The notes under the pieces are model-generated. The model searched no databases. It saw only the letters and a program-made list of their open reading frames with translations, and was not told the origin of the DNA. Made by a program: the position numbers and the translations under genes. From the IMG/VR virus record IMGVR_UViG_3300033994_001593, positions 1 to 61,906 of that record: a stretch of 61,906 nt of DNA; one strand, given 5' to 3'. Of the stretch, positions 56,795-61,906 are shown one piece after another; positions within the stretch are counted from its first letter, which is position 1, and each line of letters begins with the position of its first letter. The stretch is from a virus.

Positions 56795-57295
56795 CTAAAA
56801 CTCGCTGTCAATGTCTGCTTCTTTCAGCGTAGAAATCGGCCGCAAGTCCGACTGCGGGATGTAGTAGGCAGGCCCACGGCCAGACATGTCCCGCCAGTAC
56901 TTCCGCTGCTTCCCCTCCCTGGCGTAGAGCCAGCCGCGGATCTTGCCCACTCCATTGTTCACGCACACCAAGATGTACTTCTTGCTGTCATCGTCGTTGT
57001 TGTTCAGCACCAAATGCCCAGAGTCGTGGGTGGTGGTGCGGACTTGGTAGTCATCGACATCGCCGCCGCGGAACAAGCCTGCCCCGGCCCAGAACTTGTT
57101 GAGGTACTTCGCGACCACGCACTCCCCGACCGAGCCGACTATGTCGAGCTTCTCCGCATCGGCAGACTGCGCCCCGTAGAAGTTCTGCCGCCCCTTCGCT
57201 CGAGCGCTGGCCCGCCTCAAGCTGCCGGCTATGAGGGCGTGGAGGTACTCGGAGTTGTCGAGGGTGACGGTAATGGTGGTGGATGCGGCTTCCAT
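56795..57295 (-). CDS. PD-(D/E)XK-like phage protein
   Basis: 166 aa from the ATG at 57295, with AGGGAAGC before it. GSVGECVVAKYLNKFWAGAG supplies the first Glu, DVDDYQVRTTTHDSGHLVLN the Asp and the QxRT strand, and ILVCVNNGVGKIRGWLYARE follows. This layout recurs in phage proteins related to VRR/Hjc-type nucleases, often with RGW and PAYFVPQ segments (here PAYYIPQSDL). Nuclease activity is inferred. Confidence 0.65.
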   Translation of the reverse strand: MEAASTTITVTLDNSEYLHALIAGSLRRASARAKGRQNFYGAQSADAEKLDIVGSVGECVVAKYLNKFWAGAGLFRGGDVDDYQVRTTTHDSGHLVLNNNDDDSKKYILVCVNNGVGKIRGWLYAREGKQRKYWRDMSGRGPAYYIPQSDLRPISTLKEADIDSEF

Positions 57296-57431
57296 GCTTC
57301 CCTGCATTCGCTCAGTAGTGCCGTCCTACGCAATTCACTACGCAGTTCAGGCGACCCTACGCAGTTCCGTCCCTCTCTGCGGCGTGTTGTGCAACTATCC
57401 GGAAATTCCTCTGAGTTGCCGTAGAGCGACT

Positions 57432-57549
57432 TTCGCGATTCGCGATTCGCGAATCTCTCGCACCGTGCCGGATCGTATTGGCAATCCAACAAAAAGCGCG
57501 TTGTTCCCGATATGTCGCGGGGCGAAACATATCGGAATTGATATGTTTC
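57432..57549. repeat. Control region: TTCGCGA and CCGATATGT repeats
   Basis: Three overlapping TTCGCGA units at 57432-57454 (one is part of a palindrome), and the perfect inverted repeat CCGATATGT (57507-57515)/ACATATCGG (57527-57535) with an 11-base spacer, then a further GATATGTTTC at 57540-57549. It lies in the gene-poor gap 57296-57559 before the nuclease-like gene. It looks like the operator zone of an early promoter. Confidence 0.65.
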
Positions 57550-57559
57550 CAGAACGATC

Positions 57560-57778
57560 TCATTGCAACAGGTTGATCAATTCGTAAGGAATAAGATTGC
57601 GAATTTCTTCAACAATCCTCTCTGTCTCGGGCGACGGTTCGCCGTGCTTCAAGATCGCGCGGCAGCGATTGCCGATTAGCTCTAGCGAGATCAGAGCCTC
57701 TTTGGCGGCGAGGGCATATCGATGCTCTCGCTCGTCATCCGGATCGGAGAGGTTGAATTTCAGTGTGGCGTAGGCCAT
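57560..57778 (-). CDS. Hypothetical protein (72 aa)
   Basis: Helical, acidic: MAYATLKFNLSDPDDEREHR, then ALAAKEALISLELIGNRCRA and IVEEIRNLIPYELINLLQ. No clear ribosome site; a TATAC lies just before the ATG. No family recognised. Confidence 0.6.
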   Translation of the reverse strand: MAYATLKFNLSDPDDEREHRYALAAKEALISLELIGNRCRAILKHGEPSPETERIVEEIRNLIPYELINLLQ

Positions 57779-57789
57779 GTATAGCGAAG

Positions 57790-57972
57790 TTACTGCGGTT
57801 TATCGGAAATCGATAAACCTGAGATGTGGATGAGAAACAGGATCCCGGCCATGAGGGCGACGAGCAGGATCATGCCCGTCTGCACCTTGGCCGCCCGCTC
57901 GAGCATCTCCCGCATGGCGGCCCGACGCTCCTCAATGTCGGCCAGCATCCTTGCCAGCTCACTGCTGTCCAT
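57790..57972 (-). CDS. Single-TM protein (60 aa)
   Basis: A helical, charged N-terminus (ELARMLADIEERRAAMREML) and one membrane segment (residues 32-52, TGMILLVALMAGILFLIHIS). Similar to small phage inner-membrane proteins. The 3' end contains the inverted repeat at 57797-57819. Confidence 0.65.
   Translation of the reverse strand: MDSSELARMLADIEERRAAMREMLERAAKVQTGMILLVALMAGILFLIHISGLSISDKPQ
57797..57819. repeat. Inverted repeat GGTTTATCG/CGATAAACC
   Basis: Perfect 9-bp arms with GAAAT between, inside the end of the single-TM gene. Contains the CGATAA core seen in other candidate operators of this window. No T-tract. Confidence 0.55.
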
Positions 57973-57975
57973 GAC

Positions 57976-58155
57976 TCAACGCTCCTGGTAGTACCGCCGC
58001 AGCCTATAGTCGAGTGGCGACCATGCCTTCTTGATTCGCCGGCAGGCGATTCTGATCTGCAACCCTGTCGGATCGGGGGCGCGAACAGACACGCCGCCAC
58101 GCTTGCCAAGGTTTTCTGCCAGCGAGCTAGTTCCCGCAGTAGCCTTCACACTCAT
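57976..58155 (-). CDS. Small basic ORF (59 aa)
   Basis: ATG at 58155 inside the end of the PP-loop gene; the frame is open to 58257 but that part overlaps that gene. AENLGKRGGVSVRAPDPTG and IACRRIKKAWSPLDYRLRRY look like a small helical basic protein. Weakly supported. Confidence 0.45.
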   Translation of the reverse strand: MSVKATAGTSSLAENLGKRGGVSVRAPDPTGLQIRIACRRIKKAWSPLDYRLRRYYQER

Positions 58156-58981
58156 CTTGAAATCCACGAAATAGCATTTGGCCGGTACGTTCATGCTCGG
58201 GCCGAAGATCCACTTGCTCGAGCGGGACACACTGACGGTGGAGGAAACGCTGGGCATCTAGGCCGGTGCCGGTGCGGCACACATGGTCGATCTCCACGGC
58301 CCTGGCCCAGCCCTTGGGGTCGTGGTCGCGGAGCAGCCGCCACTCCTCGTCCTTCTTGAATGGGCAGAAGACGCAGGCCGACCGCGGCACGGGGTGCGGC
58401 ACTCGCTCTTTGAGGTAGGCCATGCAGTCGCCGCGGGTCATCTGCATGTCCCAGAGCGGGAATTCGACCTTCCAGTTCTTGGGTTTTGCCAGGAACCGCT
58501 CCTTGACTCGGATCACCCGCTTCGGCTCGTCAAACGACAGGCCCATGTACTGGACGCACACATCGTCCTTGGGGATGCCCTTGCCGGGGGCCGCGCCGAA
58601 GACCATCTGCCGGATAGCCTGCTCAATAGGAACGACCTTGAAGTCCTTCGTGCATTGCCGCTGCACCGCCCCCATTCGACCGTCAGGGTGCTTGGTGAAC
58701 GCCGGGATGGAGATGTAGTGACCGCCGTCACGGCGGGAATTGCCGCTGGCGTCCGTTCCCTTGTCGAGGGCATCGCCCAGCCTGCCGGCCGTCACTCGCA
58801 GGATCGGCGGGCCACCCAGCGAGTCCAGCCAATCAAGGTGCTTGTAAACGTCATCCGGCTCCTCCTGCGTGTCCGCGAAGATAGCCACATCGAACTTGTG
58901 AACCTCACCCTCAAGGGCCATGAGGAACAGGGTGGTCGATTGGACGCCAGCCCCCAGGTTTAAAACGTGCTTTTCAGTCAT
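58127..58981 (-). CDS. PP-loop ATPase (PAPS-reductase-like)
   Basis: 284 aa. LNLGAGVQSTTL (residues 7-18) is the PP-loop of the adenine nucleotide alpha-hydrolase fold, and CTKDFKVVP, CVFCPFKKDEEW and the following DHDPKGW are typical of phage phosphoadenosine phosphosulfate reductase-like proteins. Related proteins (DndC, TtcA, TilS) activate a base or phosphate with ATP. Here a DNA or tRNA modification role is plausible because two cytosine methyltransferases are nearby. Exact substrate unknown. Confidence 0.8.
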   Translation of the reverse strand: MTEKHVLNLGAGVQSTTLFLMALEGEVHKFDVAIFADTQEEPDDVYKHLDWLDSLGGPPILRVTAGRLGDALDKGTDASGNSRRDGGHYISIPAFTKHPDGRMGAVQRQCTKDFKVVPIEQAIRQMVFGAAPGKGIPKDDVCVQYMGLSFDEPKRVIRVKERFLAKPKNWKVEFPLWDMQMTRGDCMAYLKERVPHPVPRSACVFCPFKKDEEWRLLRDHDPKGWARAVEIDHVCRTGTGLDAQRFLHRQCVPLEQVDLRPEHERTGQMLFRGFQDECEGYCGN

Positions 58982-59400
58982 TCCGGCACCCGCAGAGAAT
59001 TGAGCATCGTTCCCATCGGAGAGACAACCATGAACGAGTCTTGCCCCAGCTCGTCCCGCAAGACCATTCCCAAGTGGCGGCCTTGCTCCTCAAGCGACGG
59101 GCCTTCGCTCGGGTGCTTGGGGTAGTTCCGGAAGGTCACCACAAACCCGTCCTCGGCGCCGCCGCGGTAGATGTAGGCCGTGGGCGTCACCGTCACGCAG
59201 CACGGCTGCGAACTGCAATACCGGCGAATGACTTGCTTGGCGTGTTCGATGTCGCCGGCCATGTAGACCGACACCTCAAACGTGTCGCAAAACATCCGCT
59301 GGGTCTTCGCAACCTTGGTGGCCTCGCCATAGACGGCTGGGCCTTTGCCATCGGCCGGTGGCGACTTGCCAACAGTGATGATCCGAGGTTCGTCGTCCAT
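58978..59400 (-). CDS. Hypothetical protein (140 aa)
   Basis: ATGA overlap with the PP-loop gene. Strand-rich with RYCSSQPCCVTVTPTAYIYR and DGFVVTFRNYPKHPSEGPSL; looks like a small globular enzyme or binding protein. No family recognised. The coupling suggests a shared pathway with the PP-loop protein. Confidence 0.65.
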   Translation of the reverse strand: MDDEPRIITVGKSPPADGKGPAVYGEATKVAKTQRMFCDTFEVSVYMAGDIEHAKQVIRRYCSSQPCCVTVTPTAYIYRGGAEDGFVVTFRNYPKHPSEGPSLEEQGRHLGMVLRDELGQDSFMVVSPMGTMLNSLRVPE

Positions 59401-59402
59401 GC

Positions 59403-59606
59403 TTACCTCTCGAAAGTCATGGTGATTTCTGCCCCCCGGTGCATGAGCCGATCGGCGTCGAGGGTGGCATTGCAGTTCCTCAACGCTCGGATCAGCTCAT
59501 GCTGGACGGCAATGATCCGCTGAAGCCGGGACACCTCGAGCTGGAGCGGGTGGGGCTTCTTGGGCTTGGCCTTCCGGCGGGCCGGCTTCTTGGGAGGCTT
59601 CTTCAT
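59403..59606 (-). CDS. Basic coiled-coil protein (67 aa)
   Basis: ATG at 59606 lies in an ATGA overlap with the previous stop. The start MKKPPKKPARRKAKPKKPHP is strongly basic, then a helix (SRLQRIIAVQHELIRALRNC). Probably binds nucleic acid. No family recognised. Confidence 0.6.
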   Translation of the reverse strand: MKKPPKKPARRKAKPKKPHPLQLEVSRLQRIIAVQHELIRALRNCNATLDADRLMHRGAEITMTFER

Positions 59607-59926
59607 CGGTATCTGACATCCATCCAGAACGTCGGGGCCATGCACCTCTTGCCGCGGAGCTTCAGCCCATTCTTGCCGCTCTTGTAGGAGTCAATGCGGT
59701 GCCACCCGTCATCCTCCGCATCCTCGTCAGTTTTCTCCCTATACGGCGGGGTCACTTCTGAGTACTCGCACAGATGGACTGTGCCGTGCATCATGCGGTT
59801 GACCGGATCCCAGTGCTGCCACAAGCCCAGCACTGTCGTGTTCGTTTCCGGCTTGGTGATCGATGGAATCCACTTGCCATCAAAAATCGGAATTTCAAAA
59901 TCGACCGAAAACTCATAGTCCTCCAT
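59603..59926 (-). CDS. Hypothetical protein (107 aa)
   Basis: Start after AAGAAGGGAGAAGGGT, the same ribosome site as the rightward operon. Strand-rich first half (SVDFEIPIFDGKWIPSITKP, TTVLGLWQHWDPVNRMMHGT) and a final WHRIDSYKSGKNGLKLRGKR. No family recognised. Confidence 0.65.
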   Translation of the reverse strand: MEDYEFSVDFEIPIFDGKWIPSITKPETNTTVLGLWQHWDPVNRMMHGTVHLCEYSEVTPPYREKTDEDAEDDGWHRIDSYKSGKNGLKLRGKRCMAPTFWMDVRYR

Positions 59927-59954
59927 ACCCTTCTCCCTTCTTGAGAATAAACCG

Positions 59955-59967
59955 ATTCGATATCGGC
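59955..59967. promoter_or_regulatory. Operator-like site ATTCGATATCGGC
   Basis: Identical to 1232-1244 and sharing ATTCGATA with the palindrome at 1637-1650. It lies 28 bases upstream of the leftward start at 59926. Confidence 0.5.
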
Positions 59968-59971
59968 TTTC

Positions 59972-61543
59972 CTACCGTTTTACGGGCGTGTCAAGCGCAG
60001 CCACCAGATTTATCCGTTCACCGATCCACCGCATGACAGGAACCGCCATTGAATTGCCCAGAGCCTTGTACCGCGGCCCGTCTGCGGCGGGCTTCTTCCG
60101 GTACTCCACCAGCGTGTAATCGTCGGGGAAGCCCTGGAGACGCTCGCACTCGCGGGGCGTGAGGCGGCGAACGGCCATTGAGGACTCTATTGCGTGAACG
60201 TCGTGGCCGTGCATGGAGTTCAGCGTGTATGACGGCCCGCCAGCCTGGGCAACGGAGTTGCTCTTGCTGCCCTGCATATTGACCATTGGCACCTCGGCGC
60301 CGCAGGCCACCACCGTTGTGGCCCGAGTGTCGCCAGAGTCGAAGCAGCTCATCGTCGGGCTGACCTCACCAGGCACCCATGTCTCGTCATCGGTGTTGCT
60401 CTGGGCGCGTTTGGACTTAGTGAATGCGACCGCCGGAGGGGAGGGAATCCCCAAGCCGCTGCCCACTCGCACCGTTGGCGATGTGCCGTCCTCGAAAACG
60501 TCACCCCCGTGAGAGCCGAGATTGGACTGAAAGGCCACGGCGTCCTGTGCTGGCTGGGCCACCACGTTCGACGGCCTGCTGGGCCTGTTCTCGCCCTCTG
60601 CCCGCAGCGTCCCGGCGATATCGTCTTTCATCCAGAAGCCTGGGCCGCTCTCTCGCATTGAGAGAACCTCTGGGGCCGGCTGGGCCACCACGTTCCTCAA
60701 CTGGAACACGCTGCCCTCGTTGGTGTATGTCCGCTGCTCGTTGTGGCAGATGGCGTGGGCCGGATCGTTGCTGAGAATCAGATGGCCCGCATCTAGATCT
60801 GCGTTGCTCGACCCGCCGTTCTGGCCGGCTCGAGCGACCACCGCCCCGACTACTTCGCCGTTTTGGCCGAGGGCGTTGAGCGGCTGTCCATCGCCGCCGA
60901 CGAAGGTGTATTGCTGCTCCTTCGCACTTGCCCCTCCAGTGCTTGCGCTAAGCGCTCGGGCAACTTGCGCCCCCGGCGTTCCGCGCGACGGAGGATCCCC
61001 GAACACGCTTTCGCGCTCAAAAAGTACCGCTGCTGCACGGCGCCAGTCTCCAAGGTGTGCGACAACGAACACACGACGGCGTCTTTGGGCGACTCCAAAC
61101 CATTGAGCGTCAAGCGTCCGGTAGGCCCACCCGTACCCGAGTTGCTCCAACGCCCCGAGGAAGGTGCCAAAATCCCGTCCTTTTCCACTACTAAGGACGC
61201 CCGGCACGTTTTCCCATACGATCCATTGGGGGCGCATGACTGAAGCAAGCTGAACGAATCGGAGGGCCAAGTTACCACGCGGGTCATCCAAGCCCCCTCG
61301 GAGTCCTGCGACTGAGAAGGATTGGCAGGGCGTTCCTCCGACCAGAAGTTCAACTGCTCCCCGGCCATTGAGCATTTCCTCCGTGATCTTGGTCATGTCG
61401 CCAAGGTTGGGATACCCAAAGTGGTGATCCACAACAGCGATCGGGAACGGCTCGACCTCACTCGTCCATGCACATTCCCAGCCCAGGGGCTTCCAAGCCA
61501 CATGGGCGGCACCGATTCCATCGCATACGCTGGCGTACCTCAC
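59972..61543 (-). CDS. dcm: C5 cytosine methyltransferase with repeated target region
   Basis: 523 aa from the GTG at 61543, so that it starts VRYASVCDGIGAAHVAW as this phage family usually does (the frame runs on to a TTG at 61603 with GGAGG). GGTPCQSFS (catalytic Cys73), ENVPG, AQRRRRVFVVA, RRLTPRECERLQGFP and YKALGNSMAVPVMRW are motifs IV, VI, VIII, IX and X. Between VIII and IX about 300 residues contain repeated units (RNVVAQPAPEV and SNVVAQPAQDAVAF), so several target-recognition units may be present. Likely protects phage DNA from restriction. First gene of the long leftward module. Confidence 0.92.
   Translation of the reverse strand: MRYASVCDGIGAAHVAWKPLGWECAWTSEVEPFPIAVVDHHFGYPNLGDMTKITEEMLNGRGAVELLVGGTPCQSFSVAGLRGGLDDPRGNLALRFVQLASVMRPQWIVWENVPGVLSSGKGRDFGTFLGALEQLGYGWAYRTLDAQWFGVAQRRRRVFVVAHLGDWRRAAAVLFERESVFGDPPSRGTPGAQVARALSASTGGASAKEQQYTFVGGDGQPLNALGQNGEVVGAVVARAGQNGGSSNADLDAGHLILSNDPAHAICHNEQRTYTNEGSVFQLRNVVAQPAPEVLSMRESGPGFWMKDDIAGTLRAEGENRPSRPSNVVAQPAQDAVAFQSNLGSHGGDVFEDGTSPTVRVGSGLGIPSPPAVAFTKSKRAQSNTDDETWVPGEVSPTMSCFDSGDTRATTVVACGAEVPMVNMQGSKSNSVAQAGGPSYTLNSMHGHDVHAIESSMAVRRLTPRECERLQGFPDDYTLVEYRKKPAADGPRYKALGNSMAVPVMRWIGERINLVAALDTPVKR
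59984..59998. repeat. Dispersed 15-bp motif, copy 3
   Basis: GGGCGTGTCAAGCGC, identical to 12338-12352, inside the last codons of the methyltransferase gene and 58 bases upstream of the next start. Confidence 0.7.
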
Positions 61544-61906
61544 GCCTGTCCAGTATCCGGCTCTGTCAAATGCAACAACGAAAAAACTGGGTGGGCCGGC
61601 CAAAGCCTCCCCGCAGCTCGAGACTGAAGGGGAGGGAACCCGCGGAGATGGCGAGCCGGTTTATCAGTCCGGTGCCGGCCACGGGTACGGTCGCAAGCAT
61701 CCGACCGCAGCTCGCACCGAGGTAGCGATCCCCGGTGTGCCTACACCTACCAGCGGGCCTTGCATTGCCCAGAGTGGGTCTGCCGCAGGGGGTGCCTGTT
61801 CAAGCGTATAGGCTCGCCTCTGACGGGTCAACCGCGGCGGGGGTGTCGAGATAGCCTCGGGGGCCGAACGGGCGGCAGAGGGCCAGCCAGGAGGCCCATT
61901 TGCAAA
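61544..61906. other. Right-end region without a supported gene
   Basis: No ORF with a start and ribosome site is convincing on either strand. A plus-strand frame is open over much of it but is antisense to the methyltransferase start and has no start codon of its own. It carries the probable promoter for the long leftward module at 61805-61831. Whether this is a physical end or an arbitrary cut cannot be told. Confidence 0.6.
61805..61831 (-). promoter_or_regulatory. Putative promoter of the right-arm leftward module
   Basis: Minus strand TTGACC (61831-61826), 15-base spacer, TATACG (61810-61805). Spacing is two short of ideal. It would give a leader of about 260 bases before the methyltransferase. 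Confidence 0.45.

Noticed and set aside
61468-61811. Plus-strand ORFs at the right end
   Set aside because: Mostly antisense to the methyltransferase start; no start codon with a ribosome site in the protein-like frame.

Overview
The window reads as a tailed-phage genome, or nearly all of one, most likely a temperate podovirus. It is gene-dense and GC-rich, with ATGA, TAATG and GTGA stop/start overlaps throughout and Shine-Dalgarno sequences of the AAGGGAGA type. Large and small terminase, portal, scaffold, major capsid protein, two tail-tube-type proteins, two very large internal (ejected) virion proteins and several fibre proteins are recognisable. I see no tape measure, sheath or tail-tube protein, hence the podovirus call. 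A tyrosine integrase beside a tRNA-3'-half-like sequence points to lysogeny. No DNA polymerase, primase or RNA polymerase is visible, so replication probably relies on host enzymes. The host cannot be fixed from the sequence; an environmental, high-GC Gram-negative-type bacterium (Planctomycetota is my guess, low confidence) would fit.

Layout. (1) 1-1700: a leftward Cys-rich protein with a strong terminator and a divergent control region. (2) 1705-6980, rightward: an accessory operon of small proteins read from a good promoter with a palindrome in its spacer; it includes an ASCH-domain protein, a LexA-type winged-helix protein and a serine recombinase. (3) 16797-6977, leftward: recombination and replication genes (PD-(D/E)XK exonuclease, ERF annealing protein, helicase, HNH and Hjc-like nucleases), then small membrane proteins, a papain-like peptidase in a probable lysis cassette, and a sigma-70-like factor. 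(4) 16946-17821, rightward: tyrosine integrase. (5) 61543-17822, leftward: cytosine methyltransferase, PP-loop ATPase, helix-turn-helix protein, a second methyltransferase fused by overlap to a giant polyvalent virion protein, then scaffold, capsid, terminase, portal, tail, fibre cassette and a second giant internal virion protein with small satellites.

How it may work together. Exonuclease and ERF form a classic annealing recombination pair supported by the helicase and junction-type nucleases. The candidate attP lies inside the exonuclease reading frame, so integration would separate that operon from its start signals. The second methyltransferase shares an N-terminal sequence with the polyvalent protein translated immediately after it, which suggests that both may travel in the virion. 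A short (S/T)DIIR sequence recurs at the ends of four virion-region proteins. These three points and the peptidase lysis cassette are the most novel-looking parts of the window.
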